Positions 30,587 through 39,922 are shown, counted from the stretch's first letter. The stretch is DNA of 49,924 bases from Piscinibacter caeni (GCA_003265685.1 KZ836110.1:1-49924); one strand, 5' to 3'. The notes: generated by a model not told the origin, from the letters alone. Numbers and translations are program-made.

Positions 30587-32022
30587 GGCTGCGTGTAGGA
30601 GGTCTTGACGGTGGTGTAGAACTCGGCGGCGTAGCGGCCCTGCTCGCGCGGGCCGTAGCTGCTGCCCTTGCGGCCGCCGAAGGGCACGTGGTAGTCCACC
30701 CCCGCGGTGGGCAGGTTGACCATCACCATGCCGGCCTGGGCGTGGCGCTTGAAGTGGGAGGCGTGTTTCAGCGAGGTCGTCGCGATGCCGCTGGACAGGC
30801 CGAACGGCGTGTCGTTGGCCAGCGCGAGCGCCTCGTCGTAATTCTTCGCGCGGATCACGCTGATCACCGGGCCGAAGATCTCCTCGCGGTTGATGCGCAT
30901 CTGCGCCGTGGTCTCGGTGAAGAGCGCCGGGCGCAGGTAGAAGCCGGGTGCGCCGTCGGCGTTGCGCTCGATCGCCTCGCCGCCGGCGGCGAGCGTCGCG
31001 CCCTCCTGCCGGCCGATCGCGATGTAGTCCAGGTCCTGCGCGAGCTGCGCGGCATCGACCACCGGGCCGATGTCGGTGCCGGCCTTGCGCGCGTCGTCCA
31101 CCTTCAGCGTCTTCATCTTCTCGGCCACGGCGGCGACGAAGCGGTCGTGGATGCCCTCGGTGACGATCACGCGCGAGCTGGCGGTGCAGCGCTGGCCGGT
31201 GGAGAAGAAGCCGCTCTGCACCGTGCAGTTGACGGCCACGGCGAGGTCCGCGTCGTCGAGCACGACGAAGGGGTTCTTGCCGCCCATCTCGAGCTGGAAC
31301 TTCGCCATGCGCGCGGCGCAGGCCGCGGCGACACGCTGGCCGGTGGCCACCGAGCCGGTGAAGCTGATCGCATCGACGCCCTGGTCCTCGAGCAGTACCG
31401 CGCCGACCTCGGAGCCGCGGCCCATCACGAGGTTAAAGACGCCTTTGGGCAGGCCGGCGCGATGCAGGATGTCGGCCAGGGCCCAGGCCGAGCCCGGCAC
31501 CAGGTCGGCCGGCTTCATCACCACGCAGTTGCCGAAGGCGAGCGCCGGGGCGAGCTTCCAGGCCGGGATCGCGATCGGGAAGTTCCACGGCGTGATCAGG
31601 CCGACCACGCCGAGCGGCTCGCGCGTGACCTCCACGCCGACCCCCGGCCGCACCGAGCCGATCACCTCGCCGCCGACGCGCAGCGCCTCGCCGGCGAAGA
31701 ACTTGAAGATGTTGCCGGCACGCGCGACCTCGCCGATGGCTTCCGGCAGCGTCTTGCCCTCCTCGCGCGCGAGCAGGTCGCCGAGTTCGGCCTTGCGCGC
31801 GAGGATCTCGCTGCCGGCCGCATCGAGCAGGTCGAAGCGCTGCTGCGGCGTGGTGACGCTCCAGCCGGCGAAAGCGGCGCGTGCCGCGGCGATCGCCTGC
31901 CTCGCCTGCGCCGCATCGGCCTGCGCGTACTCGCCGACCAGGTCGCGCGTGTCCGAGGGGTTGATGTTGCGGCTGACGCGGGCACCCTCGACCCACTCGC
32001 CGTTGATCAGGTTCCTGTGCAT
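30583..32022 (-). CDS. 2-oxoglutarate semialdehyde dehydrogenase (aldehyde dehydrogenase family)
   Basis: 479 residues with complete ALDH machinery: Asn147 (PWNFP), Lys170 (VVMKPADL), general base Glu245 (LEMGGKNP) and nucleophile Cys279 (GQRCTASS). The sequence resembles the bacterial alpha-ketoglutaric semialdehyde dehydrogenases of aldarate and pentose oxidation. It would oxidise the product of the KdgD-type dehydratase to 2-oxoglutarate using NAD(P)+, joining the TCA cycle. It starts 16 bases after the glucarate dehydratase stop and overlaps the downstream Bug gene by four bases. Other aldehydes are possible, but the pathway context is strong. Confidence 0.9.
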   Translation of the reverse strand: MHRNLINGEWVEGARVSRNINPSDTRDLVGEYAQADAAQARQAIAAARAAFAGWSVTTPQQRFDLLDAAGSEILARKAELGDLLAREEGKTLPEAIGEVARAGNIFKFFAGEALRVGGEVIGSVRPGVGVEVTREPLGVVGLITPWNFPIAIPAWKLAPALAFGNCVVMKPADLVPGSAWALADILHRAGLPKGVFNLVMGRGSEVGAVLLEDQGVDAISFTGSVATGQRVAAACAARMAKFQLEMGGKNPFVVLDDADLAVAVNCTVQSGFFSTGQRCTASSRVIVTEGIHDRFVAAVAEKMKTLKVDDARKAGTDIGPVVDAAQLAQDLDYIAIGRQEGATLAAGGEAIERNADGAPGFYLRPALFTETTAQMRINREEIFGPVISVIRAKNYDEALALANDTPFGLSSGIATTSLKHASHFKRHAQAGMVMVNLPTAGVDYHVPFGGRKGSSYGPREQGRYAAEFYTTVKTSYTQP

Positions 32023-32038
32023 CGTGTCTCCTCGGGGT

Positions 32039-33364
32039 TCAGCGCAGCATGCACGGGCGCTTGGGGTCGAAGGTCCAGTTCGGGATCAGGTACTGCATCG
32101 CCACCGAATCGTCGCGCGCGCCCAGGCCGTGCTGCAGGTACAGGCGGTGCGCCTTCTCCACCTCGGCCATGTCGAGCTCGACGCCCAGGCCCGGCTTCTC
32201 CGGCACCGCGACATGGCCGTTCACGATCTGCAGCGGCTCCTTCGTCAGGCGCTGGCCGTCCTGCCAGATCCAGTGCGTGTCGATCGCGGTCACCTTGCCG
32301 GGCGCCGCGGCACCGACATGGGTGAACATCGCCAGCGACACGTCGAAGTGGTTGTTCGAGTGCGAGCCCCAGGTCAGGCCCCAGTCGCGGCAGGTCTGCG
32401 CCACGCGCACCGAGCCGGCCATGGTCCAGAAATGCGGGTCGGCGAGCGGGATGTCGACCGACTGCAGCGAGAGCGCATGGCTCATCTGCCGCCAGTCGGT
32501 CGCGATCATGTTGGTCGCGGTGGGCAGGCCGGTGGCACGGCGGAACTCGGCCATCACCTCGCGGCCGCTGAAGCCGCCCTCGGCGCCGCAGGGGTCTTCG
32601 GCATAGGCCACCACGCCGCGCATGCGCTGGCCGAGGCGGATCGCCTCCTTCAGAAGCCAGCCGCCGTTCGGGTCGAGCGTCACGCGGGCCTCGGGGAAGC
32701 GCTCGTGAATCGCCGTCACCGCGTCCACCTCCTCGTCACCGCGCAGCACGCCGCCCTTGAGCTTGAAGTCGTTGAAGCCGTAGCGCTCGCGCGCCGCCTC
32801 GGCCAGGCGCACGATGGCCTCGGGCGTCAGCGCCGGCTCGTGACGCAGGCGGCACCAGGCGTCGGCGTTGTCGGGGTCGCTGGCGTAGGCCAGGTCGGTC
32901 TTGCGGCGGTCGCCGACGTAGAAGAGGTAGCCCAGCATCTCGACCGAGTCGCGCTGCTGCCCCTCGCCGAGCAGTGCCGCCACCGGCAGGCCGAGGTGCT
33001 GGCCCAGCAGGTCGAGCAGCGCCGACTCGATGGCGGTGACGGCGTGGATGGTGGTGCGCAGGTCGAAGGTCTGCAGCCCGCGGCCGCCGCTGTCGCGGTC
33101 GGCGAAGCGCTGCTGCACCTGGCGCAGCACCGCCTGCACGTTGCCGATGGTCTGGCCGAGCACCAGCGGTGCCGCGTCCTCCAGCGTCTGGCGGATCTTC
33201 TCGCCGCCGGGCACCTCGCCGACGCCGGTGTTCCCGGCGCTGTCGGTGAGGACCAGCAGGTTGCGCGTGAAGAACGGCCCGTGCGCGCCGCTCAGGTTCA
33301 GCAGCATGCTGTCGCGGCCCGCGACGGGAATGGCGCGCAGTGCGGTGACGGTCGGGGTGCTCAT
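32039..33364 (-). CDS. gudD: Glucarate dehydratase
   Basis: 441 residues, enolase superfamily. Active-site residues are placed: Lys201 and Lys203 (FKLKGG), metal ligands Asp231 (LDPNGG), Glu256 (AEDPCG) and Asn285 (ATNMIATD), and His335/His339 (SHSNNHFD). These define the glucarate dehydratase subgroup, which dehydrates D-glucarate (and L-idarate) to 5-dehydro-4-deoxyglucarate. The length is normal. It starts eight bases after the upstream Bug gene stop, within a single minus-strand transcription unit headed by the KdgD-type gene. Confidence 0.95.
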   Translation of the reverse strand: MSTPTVTALRAIPVAGRDSMLLNLSGAHGPFFTRNLLVLTDSAGNTGVGEVPGGEKIRQTLEDAAPLVLGQTIGNVQAVLRQVQQRFADRDSGGRGLQTFDLRTTIHAVTAIESALLDLLGQHLGLPVAALLGEGQQRDSVEMLGYLFYVGDRRKTDLAYASDPDNADAWCRLRHEPALTPEAIVRLAEAARERYGFNDFKLKGGVLRGDEEVDAVTAIHERFPEARVTLDPNGGWLLKEAIRLGQRMRGVVAYAEDPCGAEGGFSGREVMAEFRRATGLPTATNMIATDWRQMSHALSLQSVDIPLADPHFWTMAGSVRVAQTCRDWGLTWGSHSNNHFDVSLAMFTHVGAAAPGKVTAIDTHWIWQDGQRLTKEPLQIVNGHVAVPEKPGLGVELDMAEVEKAHRLYLQHGLGARDDSVAMQYLIPNWTFDPKRPCMLR

Positions 33365-33371
33365 GCCGGCC

Positions 33372-34328
33372 TCAATCTGCAGTGATCTTGCGAACTTCGA
33401 TCACCTTCTTCCAGCGCGCGAACTCCGCCGCCTGAAAGGCGGCGAACTGCTCCGGCGTGTTGCCGACGATCTCCAGCCCCACCGAGGTGAACTGCTGCCT
33501 GATCTGCGGGTCGTTCAGCGCCGCGACCACGGCCGCGTGGAACTTGCCCTTGATGTCCTCCGGCAGCCCCTTGGGCGCGGCAATCGCCTGCCAGGAGTAC
33601 ACGTCGACGTTCTTCACGCCGGCCTCGGCCATCGTCGGCACGTCCGGCAGCACGGGCGAGCGCTTCGCGCCGGTCACCGCGAGCGGACGCAGCTTGCCGG
33701 ACTTGATGTGCTGGTACACCGTGTTGACGTTCTGGAACGAGGCGTCGACCTGGCCGCCGAGCAGGTCCGACACGGCCGGGCCGCCGCCCTTGTACGGGAT
33801 GTGCAGCCCGGTGGTGCCGCTCTCGAGCCAGTAGAGCTCGGCGGTCAGGTGGTCGCTCGAGCCGTTGCCCGAGGAGGCGAAGCTCATCTTGTCCGGGTTC
33901 GCCTTCTGCCAGGCCATCACGTCGGCGAGCGACTTGTGCGGCGAGGCCGCCGGCACCACCAGCACGTTGGGCGCCTGCACCGCGACGGTGATCAGGTCGA
34001 AGTCCTTCAGCGCGTCGTACTGCACGTTCTTGATCAGGTGCGGCGCGATGACGAAGGGCCCGAGCGAGGACACCAGGAACGTGTAGCCGTCCGGCGCGGC
34101 GCGCTTCACCGTTGCGGCGCCGATCGTGCCGGTGGCGCCGGCCTTGTTGTCGACGATGAAGGTCTGGTTGAAGGTCTTGGTCAGCGCGGGGCCGATCGCC
34201 CGCGCGATCGAGTCGGTCGAGCCGCCCGGCGGGAAGGGCACCAGCAGCGTGACGGCCTTGTCGGGCCAGGCGCGGGCAGGCGCGGCGAGCGTCAGGGCGA
34301 GCGCCGCCAGGGCCAACAACTTCTTCAT
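33372..34328 (-). CDS. Bug-family tripartite tricarboxylate transporter binding protein
   Basis: 318 residues. The ATG at 34328 precedes a short Sec signal ([20 protein letters not shown]) and the mature start [23 protein letters not shown]. The blocks [19 protein letters not shown] and [20 protein letters not shown] are typical of Bug proteins. It lies between the dehydratase genes kdgD and gudD, 20 and 8 bases from each, so an aldarate ligand such as glucarate is a reasonable inference. It is not a recent duplicate of the other Bug protein here; only the family motifs coincide. No TctAB membrane genes are present. Confidence 0.9.
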   Translation of the reverse strand: MKKLLALAALALTLAAPARAWPDKAVTLLVPFPPGGSTDSIARAIGPALTKTFNQTFIVDNKAGATGTIGAATVKRAAPDGYTFLVSSLGPFVIAPHLIKNVQYDALKDFDLITVAVQAPNVLVVPAASPHKSLADVMAWQKANPDKMSFASSGNGSSDHLTAELYWLESGTTGLHIPYKGGGPAVSDLLGGQVDASFQNVNTVYQHIKSGKLRPLAVTGAKRSPVLPDVPTMAEAGVKNVDVYSWQAIAAPKGLPEDIKGKFHAAVVAALNDPQIRQQFTSVGLEIVGNTPEQFAAFQAAEFARWKKVIEVRKITAD

Positions 34329-34348
34329 GGTTCGTCTCCTTGGGGAAA

Positions 34349-35260
34349 TCATTGCGGCCCGAGGCGGGCGATCAGCGCGCGCAGCGCATCGACTTCAGGC
34401 TCCTTCAGGTCCGACAGCGGCGGGCGCACCGGCCCGGCGTCGTGGCCCACGATCCTTGCGCCGGCCTTGACGATGCTGACCGCATAACCCTGGCCGCGAT
34501 TGCGCAGTTCGATGTAGGGCAGGAAGAACTCGTCGAGCAGCCGGCCGGTGGTGGCATGGTCGCCGCGTGCGCTGGCCTCGTGGAACTGCATCGCGGTGCG
34601 CGGGATGAAGTTGAACACCGCCGACGAGTACACCGGGCAGCCCATCGCCTTGTAGGCGCCGGCGAACACCTCCGCGGTGGGCAGGCCGCCGAGGTAGGCG
34701 AAGCGGTCGCCCAGGCGCTGGCGGATGGCCACGAAGGCCTCGATGTCGCCCACCCCGTCCTTGAAGCCGACCAGGTTGGGACAGCGCGCCGCCAGCCGCT
34801 CCAGCGAGGCCGGGCTCAGGCGGCAGGCGCCGCGGTTGTAGACGATCACGCCGAACTTCACGCTGCGGCACACCGCCTCGACATGCGCGACCAGGCCGTC
34901 CTGGGTGGATTCGGTCAAGTAATGCGGCAGCAGCAGCAGGCCCTGGGCGCCCAGGCGCTCGGCCTCCTGCGCATACTTGATCGCCAGCGTGGTGCCGCCG
35001 CCCGCGCCGGCGACGATAGGCACGCGGCCGCGGCAGGTCTCCACCGCGGTCTGCACCACCTCGGCGTACTCGGCGGGCTCGAGCGAGAAGAACTCGCCGG
35101 TGCCGCCGGCGGCGAACAGCACGCTCGCGCCGTAGGGCATCAGCCACTCCAGGCGCTGCGCGTACGGCCGCGGCGCGAAGCGCAGGTCGGCATCGAAGTC
35201 GGTGAGCGGGAAGGACAGCAGGCCGGAAGACATGGCCTGCTTCAGTTGCTGCGGGTTCAA
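34349..35260 (-). CDS. kdgD: 5-dehydro-4-deoxyglucarate dehydratase
   Basis: 303 residues, DapA/NAL-family TIM barrel. The Schiff-base lysine is Lys167 (LVGFKDG), the catalytic tyrosine Tyr141 (VIVYNRG), and the phosphate-loop-like GGTGEFFSL is at 52-60. The [10 protein letters not shown] opening is diagnostic for the dehydratase/decarboxylase that forms 2-oxoglutarate semialdehyde and CO2. The likely start is TTG at 35260, with GGAG further upstream, because homologues have about ten residues before the SGLLSFP block; ATG at 35233 is the alternative. It heads the minus-strand operon from a promoter covered by a dyad at 35302-35323. Confidence 0.92.
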   Translation of the reverse strand: MNPQQLKQAMSSGLLSFPLTDFDADLRFAPRPYAQRLEWLMPYGASVLFAAGGTGEFFSLEPAEYAEVVQTAVETCRGRVPIVAGAGGGTTLAIKYAQEAERLGAQGLLLLPHYLTESTQDGLVAHVEAVCRSVKFGVIVYNRGACRLSPASLERLAARCPNLVGFKDGVGDIEAFVAIRQRLGDRFAYLGGLPTAEVFAGAYKAMGCPVYSSAVFNFIPRTAMQFHEASARGDHATTGRLLDEFFLPYIELRNRGQGYAVSIVKAGARIVGHDAGPVRPPLSDLKEPEVDALRALIARLGPQ

Positions 35261-35301
35261 GACGGTCGCTCCGGGTCGGGGTGAAGGGCTGGATGATCAG
35301 A

Positions 35302-35340
35302 AGTTGTATGTCATCGTACAACTAGACCGTCAGAAGTCAA
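35302..35340 (-). promoter_or_regulatory. kdgD operon promoter with overlapping GntR-type operator
   Basis: Reading the minus strand, TTGACT (35340-35335), a 16-base spacer and TACGAT (35318-35313) form a sigma-70-like promoter. A perfect inverted repeat with AGTTGTA and TACAACT arms (35302-35308 and 35317-35323, eight-base centre) covers the -10 element and the expected start near 35306. This placement suits repression by the GntR/FCD protein encoded at 35358-36107. The related sequence AGTTATACGACAACT lies on the other side of the regulator. Confidence 0.65.
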
Positions 35341-35357
35341 CCAAGACCGTGTAAGGA

Positions 35358-36107
35358 CTATTGCGTACCCACCCCCGACCCGGCGAACGCCCGGCGGCGC
35401 CGCTCGCGGCTGTTGGCCAGGTGCGTGCGCATGGCGGCGCGCGCGGCGTCGGCGTCCTGCGCCACGATGGCGTCGAAGATGCTCTCGTGCTCGGCATTCA
35501 CGCGGCGCAGGTACTCCTGGCGCGCCGGGTCGGGCGGCACCTCGGGCGCGGCGCCCTCGAGCCGGGCGCGCGGGATGATCTGCGCGCCCAGCGTGGCCAT
35601 CAGGCCGGTGAAATGCTCGTTCTGCGTGGCGCGCGCGATCTCGGCGTGGAACTGGAAGTCGGCCGCCACCGCATCGGTGCCCGCCTCCACCGCGGCGGCG
35701 AAGCTGTCGAGCGCGGCACGCATCGCCGCCAGGTTGGCCACCGTGCGGCGCCGTGCGGCCAGCGCCGCGGCCTCGCTCTCGACGCCGATGCGCAGCTCGA
35801 GCACCGCGATCACGTCGCGCAGGGTGCCGAGCTGGGCCGGCTCGATGCGGAAGGCCGAGCCGTCGCCCACGCCGACCACGAAGGTGCCCACGCCGTGGCG
35901 CGTCTCGACCAGCCCCGAGGCCTGCAGCTTGGAGATCGCCTCGCGCACCACCGTGCGGCTGACGCCGAACTCGGCCATCACCGCGGCCTCGGTGGGCAGC
36001 TTGTCGCCCGGCGCCAGCCGGCCGTCGCGGATGCGCTCGCCGAGCGCCTCGACGAGCCCGAGGGCGAGGGTGCGGGGCCGGCGCGCGGCCAGGACATCTG
36101 GATTCAT
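35358..36107 (-). CDS. GntR-family regulator, FCD type, of the uronate/aldarate cluster
   Basis: 249 residues. The N-terminal winged helix (about 12-80) contains KLPTEAAVMAEFGVSRTVVREAISKLQASGLVETRHGVGTF, in typical FadR-branch form, and an all-helical FCD ligand domain follows (about 100-225). I chose ATG at 36107, with GAGGTG six bases upstream; the open frame continues to a TTG at 36122. The gene is divergent from udh and lies directly upstream of kdgD, and dyads occur in both flanking promoters. It most likely derepresses the cluster on binding an aldarate or uronate intermediate. Confidence 0.92.
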   Translation of the reverse strand: MNPDVLAARRPRTLALGLVEALGERIRDGRLAPGDKLPTEAAVMAEFGVSRTVVREAISKLQASGLVETRHGVGTFVVGVGDGSAFRIEPAQLGTLRDVIAVLELRIGVESEAAALAARRRTVANLAAMRAALDSFAAAVEAGTDAVAADFQFHAEIARATQNEHFTGLMATLGAQIIPRARLEGAAPEVPPDPARQEYLRRVNAEHESIFDAIVAQDADAARAAMRTHLANSRERRRRAFAGSGVGTQ

Positions 36108-36139
36108 GGCACCTCGGTACAAACCCCGATCGGCTTGCC

Positions 36140-36186
36140 TTGACAGGCCATCGGGCGTCGCTGAACAATGAAGTTATACGACAACT
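36140..36186 (+). promoter_or_regulatory. udh operon promoter with candidate operator
   Basis: A perfect TTGACA (36140-36145), an 18-base spacer and AACAAT (36164-36169) form a possible promoter towards udh. The dyad AGTTATACGACAACT (36172-36186, one mismatch in six-base arms) covers the predicted start region. Its arms resemble those of the dyad before kdgD, although the spacing differs (three bases against eight), so the two sites may be bound in different arrangements. Confidence 0.5.
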
Positions 36187-36255
36187 GATGTCCTACCTCA
36201 AGCGGATCGGCCCGCACTCTAGCAGACACCGGCCCCGGTACCGCCCTCTCCCGCC

Positions 36256-37080
36256 ATGACCGCCCTCCACCCCACCGGCCTGAAGTTCGGCCGCCTCCTG
36301 CTGACCGGCGCCGCCGGCGGCCTGGGCCGCGTACTGCGCGGCCGGCTGAAGGCCTACTGCGGCACGCTGCGCCTGTCCGACATCGCCGAGCTCGGCCCGG
36401 CCGGCCCGGGCGAGGAGGTGGAGCGCGCCGCGCTGGAAGACCGCGCCGCCGTGCTGGCGCTGCTCGAGGGCGTGGACGCGGTGGTGCACCTGGGCGGCAT
36501 CTCCACCGAGAACAGTTTCGACGCGATCCTGCAGGCCAACATCGTCGGCACCTACAACGTCTACGAAGCGGCGCGCCGCCACGGCGTGAAGCGCATCGTG
36601 TTCGCCAGCTCGAACCACGTGATCGGCTTCTACCGCCAGGACGAGGTGATCGACTCCCGGGTACCGATGCGGCCCGACGGCCACTACGGCCTGTCCAAGG
36701 CCTTCGGCGAGAACCTGGCCCAGTTCTACTGGGACCGTTATGGCCTCGAGACGGTGAGCCTGCGCATCGGTTCCTCCTTCCCCGAGCCGAAGGACCGCCG
36801 CATGCTCGCCACCTGGATGAGCTACGACGACCTCGAGCGCCTGGTCGTCGCCAGCCTCACCGCGCCGGTGGTCGGCCACACGGTGATCTACGGCATGTCC
36901 GACAACACGACGAGCTGGTGGGACAACACCGCGGCGCGCCACATCGGCTACCGCCCGCAGGACAGCTCGGAGCGCTTCCGTGCCGTCGTCGAGGCGCGCC
37001 AGCCGGTGATCGATGCGAACGACCCGGCGGCCGTCCACCAGGGCGGCGGCTTCGTCACCAAGGGTCCGTTCGAGGACTGA
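36256..37080 (+). CDS. udh: Uronate dehydrogenase
   Basis: 274 residues, SDR fold. The NAD-binding loop is GAAGGLG (18-24), with FASSNHVIGFY (about 116-126) and the catalytic Tyr144-x-x-x-Lys148 in HYGLSKAFGEN. The AAGGLGRV, VVHLGGIS and WWDNT blocks closely follow characterised uronate dehydrogenases from Agrobacterium and Pseudomonas. It oxidises D-galacturonate and D-glucuronate to the aldarolactones with NAD+, the first step of the oxidative hexuronate pathway. It heads the plus-strand operon; the TRAP binding protein gene starts 29 bases later. Confidence 0.93.
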   Translation: MTALHPTGLKFGRLLLTGAAGGLGRVLRGRLKAYCGTLRLSDIAELGPAGPGEEVERAALEDRAAVLALLEGVDAVVHLGGISTENSFDAILQANIVGTYNVYEAARRHGVKRIVFASSNHVIGFYRQDEVIDSRVPMRPDGHYGLSKAFGENLAQFYWDRYGLETVSLRIGSSFPEPKDRRMLATWMSYDDLERLVVASLTAPVVGHTVIYGMSDNTTSWWDNTAARHIGYRPQDSSERFRAVVEARQPVIDANDPAAVHQGGGFVTKGPFED

Positions 37081-37109
37081 CTTCCCTTCCCATTAACAGG
37101 AGACACCCC

Positions 37110-38093
37110 ATGGCCCTGCGCCGCTCCCTCATCGCCGCCGCCGCCCTGGCGCTGGCCGGCACGTATGCCCCGCTGGCCGCCCAGGCGCAGACGGTACTCA
37201 AGGCGGTCGACACCCACCCGGCCGGCTACCCCACCGTGGTGGCCGTCGAGATGATGGGCAAGAAGCTCGAGACGGCCACCAACGGCCGCATCAAGCTGCA
37301 GATGTTCCCCGGCGCCGTGCTCGGCCAGGAGAAGGAGGCCGTCGAGCAGACGCAGCTCGGCGCGGTGCAGATCGCGCGCATCTCGCTGGGCGTGATCGGC
37401 CCGGTGGTGCCCGAGGTCAACGTGTTCAACATGCCGTTCGTGTTCCGCGACATCGCGCACATGCGCAAGGTGATCGACGGCGCGGTGGGCGACGAGCTGC
37501 TCGCCAAGGTCAGCGCCAGCCCGGCCAAGCTCGTGGCGCTGGGCTGGATGGATGGCGGCTCGCGCAGCCTCTACACCAAGAAGCCGGTGCGCAAGCCCGA
37601 GGACCTGAAGGGCCAGAAGATCCGCATGATGGGCAACCCGCTGTTCGTCGACACGATGAACGCGATGGGCGGCAACGGCATCAGCATGGCCTACGGCGAG
37701 GTGTTCAGCGCGCTGCAGACCGGCGTGATCGACGGTGCCGAGAACAACCCGCCGAGCATGTTCACGAGCAACCACTACTCGGCCGGCGCGAAGTACTACA
37801 CCCAGACCAACCACCTGATCATCCCCGAGATCCTGGTGATGTCCAAGGTCACCTGGGACAAGCTCTCGCCCGAGGACCAGGCCCTCGTCAAGAGGCTCGG
37901 CCGCGAGGCGCAGATGGACCAGCGCGTGCTGTGGGACAAGAGCGTCGAGGAGTACAGCGGCAAGCTGAAGGCCGCCGGCGTGGAGTTCATCCCGATCGAC
38001 AACAAGCCCTTCTTCGACGCCACCGCGCCGGTGCGGGCCAAGTACGGCGCGCAGTACGCCGACTTGCTGAAGAAGATCGAAGCGGTCCGCTGA
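37110..38093 (+). CDS. dctP: TRAP transporter substrate-binding protein DctP
   Basis: 327 residues with a Sec signal (cleavage near AQA-Q, residue 26) and a DctP domain. The mature start VLKAVDTHPAGYPTVVAVEMMGKKLE, the carboxylate-contact region GSRSLYTKKPVRKPEDLKGQKIR (Arg residues near 150-172) and the ALQTGVIDGAENNPPS block are family hallmarks. AACAGGAGA precedes the ATG. Located between udh and the TRAP permease genes, it most likely captures galacturonate or glucuronate in the periplasm. Ligand identity is inferred from context. Confidence 0.93.
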   Translation: MALRRSLIAAAALALAGTYAPLAAQAQTVLKAVDTHPAGYPTVVAVEMMGKKLETATNGRIKLQMFPGAVLGQEKEAVEQTQLGAVQIARISLGVIGPVVPEVNVFNMPFVFRDIAHMRKVIDGAVGDELLAKVSASPAKLVALGWMDGGSRSLYTKKPVRKPEDLKGQKIRMMGNPLFVDTMNAMGGNGISMAYGEVFSALQTGVIDGAENNPPSMFTSNHYSAGAKYYTQTNHLIIPEILVMSKVTWDKLSPEDQALVKRLGREAQMDQRVLWDKSVEEYSGKLKAAGVEFIPIDNKPFFDATAPVRAKYGAQYADLLKKIEAVR

Positions 38094-38109
38094 ACCGGCC
38101 GGCACCGCC

Positions 38110-38637
38110 ATGAAGGATCGTTTTCTCGCGCTGAACGACGCGCTGTACGTCGCCTGCCTGTGGATCGCCGGCATCGCGATCGTCGTGATGTCGCTGGTGA
38201 TTCCCTGGGGCATCTTCGCCCGCTACGTGCTGGGCACCGGCTCGCAATGGCCCGAGCCGGTGGCGATCCTGCTGATGGTGGTGTTCACCTTCCTGGGCAC
38301 GGCGGTCAGCTACCGCGCCGGCGCGCACATCGCCGTGGCGATGCTGACCGACCGGCTCGGCGCCGTGCCGCGCCGGCTGCTGGCTGGCATCGTGCACGCG
38401 GTGATGCTGGCGGTGGCCGCCTTCATGGTCTGGTACGGCACGCGGCTGTGCGTCGAGACCTGGGGGCAGAGCATCGGCGAGCTGCCGTTCATCCCGGTGG
38501 GCCTGACCTACACGCCGGTGCCCGTCGGCGGCCTGATCACGCTGCTGTTCGTGCTCGAGCACGTGCTGTTCGGCAGCCAGCACGCCCGCCCCATCGTGAC
38601 CTTCGACCACGAGTCGCCCGAGCCCGAGGCGCTGTGA
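38110..38637 (+). CDS. dctQ: TRAP transporter small permease DctQ
   Basis: 175 residues with four membrane helices (about 14-36, 48-68, 90-112, 133-155) in the DctQ arrangement. The GSQWPEPVAILLMVVFTFLGTAVSYR segment between helices 1 and 2 is the family signature with its conserved Trp and Glu. It forms the membrane complex with DctM. It starts 16 bases after dctP and ends one base before dctM begins. Confidence 0.92.
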   Translation: MKDRFLALNDALYVACLWIAGIAIVVMSLVIPWGIFARYVLGTGSQWPEPVAILLMVVFTFLGTAVSYRAGAHIAVAMLTDRLGAVPRRLLAGIVHAVMLAVAAFMVWYGTRLCVETWGQSIGELPFIPVGLTYTPVPVGGLITLLFVLEHVLFGSQHARPIVTFDHESPEPEAL

Positions 38638-38638
38638 C

Positions 38639-39922
38639 ATGGATGCCCTCGTACTGCTCGGTTCCTTCTTCCTGCTGATGATCATCGGCATGCCCGTCGC
38701 CTACGCGATGGGCGCCGCGGCGCTGATCGGCGCCTGGTGGATCGACATCCCGCTGGACGCGGTGATGATCCAGATCGCCGCCGGGGTCAACAAGTTCTCG
38801 CTGCTGGCGATCCCGTTCTTCGTGCTGGCCGGGGCCATCATGGCCGAGGGCGGCATGTCGCGCCGGCTGGTCGCCTTCGCCAGCGTGCTGATCGGCTTCG
38901 TGCGCGGCGGGCTGTCGCTGGTGAACATCCTCGCCTCGACCTTCTTCGGCGCGATCTCCGGCTCGTCGATGGCCGACACCGCCTCGATCGGCTCGGTGCT
39001 GATCCCCGAGATGGAGAAGAAGGGCTACCCGCGCGACTTCGCCACCGCGGTGACGGTCAGCGGCTCGGTGCAGGCGATCCTGATCCCGCCCAGCCACAAC
39101 GCGGTGATCTACTCGCTGGCCGCCGGCGGCTCGGTGTCGATCGCGGCGCTGTTCCTCGCCGGCGTGCTGCCGGGCCTGCTGCTCGGGCTGACGCTGGCCG
39201 TCATGTGCCTGGTGATCGCGCGCAAGCGCAACTTCCCGGCCGGCCGGCGCATCCCGCTGGGCGAGGCGCTGAAGATCAGCATCGACGCGCTGTGGGGCCT
39301 GATGACCATGGTCATCATCCTCGGCGGCATCCTGACCGGCGTGTTCACCGCCACCGAGTCGGCCTCGATCGCGGTGATCTGGGCCTTCTTCGTCACGATG
39401 TTCATCTACCGCGACTACAAGTGGGCCGACCTGCCGAAGCTGGTGCACCGCACGGTCAAGACGCTGACCATCGTGATGATCCTGATCGGCTTCGCGGCGG
39501 CCTTCGGCTACGTGATGACGCTGATGATGATCCCGCAGAAGATCACCGCGGCGATCACGCAGCTGTCGAGCAACCCAATCATGGTGCTGCTGCTGATCAA
39601 CGTGCTGCTGCTGATCCTCGGCACGCTGATGGACATGGCGCCGCTGATCCTCATCATGACGCCGATCCTGATGCCGGTGGTCAAGTCGATCGGCGTCGAT
39701 CCGGTGCACTTCGGAATGATCATGATGGTCAATCTCGGCATGGGGCTGATCACGCCGCCGGTGGGCGGGGTGCTGTTCGTCGGCAGCGCGGTGGCCAAGC
39801 TGCCGATCGAGCGGGTCGTCAAGGCGCTCTACCCGTTCTTCGGCGCGCTGCTGATCGTGCTCGCGATGGTGACCTACCTGCCCTGGCTCTCGCTGTGGCT
39901 GCCGAACCTGCTGCTGAAATGA
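38639..39922 (+). CDS. dctM: TRAP transporter large permease DctM
   Basis: 427 residues with about twelve membrane helices, the sodium-coupled transport subunit of TRAP systems. The GGLSLVNILASTFFGAISGSSMADTASIG block and the LIPPSHNAVIYSLAAGGS segment mark the two conserved re-entrant/binding regions, and the repeated motif appears again as GMGLITPPVGGVLFV in the second half. Its TGA overlaps the start of the SMP-30 gene (ATGA), so translation is coupled. Uronate uptake is inferred from the operon. Confidence 0.94.
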   Translation: MDALVLLGSFFLLMIIGMPVAYAMGAAALIGAWWIDIPLDAVMIQIAAGVNKFSLLAIPFFVLAGAIMAEGGMSRRLVAFASVLIGFVRGGLSLVNILASTFFGAISGSSMADTASIGSVLIPEMEKKGYPRDFATAVTVSGSVQAILIPPSHNAVIYSLAAGGSVSIAALFLAGVLPGLLLGLTLAVMCLVIARKRNFPAGRRIPLGEALKISIDALWGLMTMVIILGGILTGVFTATESASIAVIWAFFVTMFIYRDYKWADLPKLVHRTVKTLTIVMILIGFAAAFGYVMTLMMIPQKITAAITQLSSNPIMVLLLINVLLLILGTLMDMAPLILIMTPILMPVVKSIGVDPVHFGMIMMVNLGMGLITPPVGGVLFVGSAVAKLPIERVVKALYPFFGALLIVLAMVTYLPWLSLWLPNLLLK

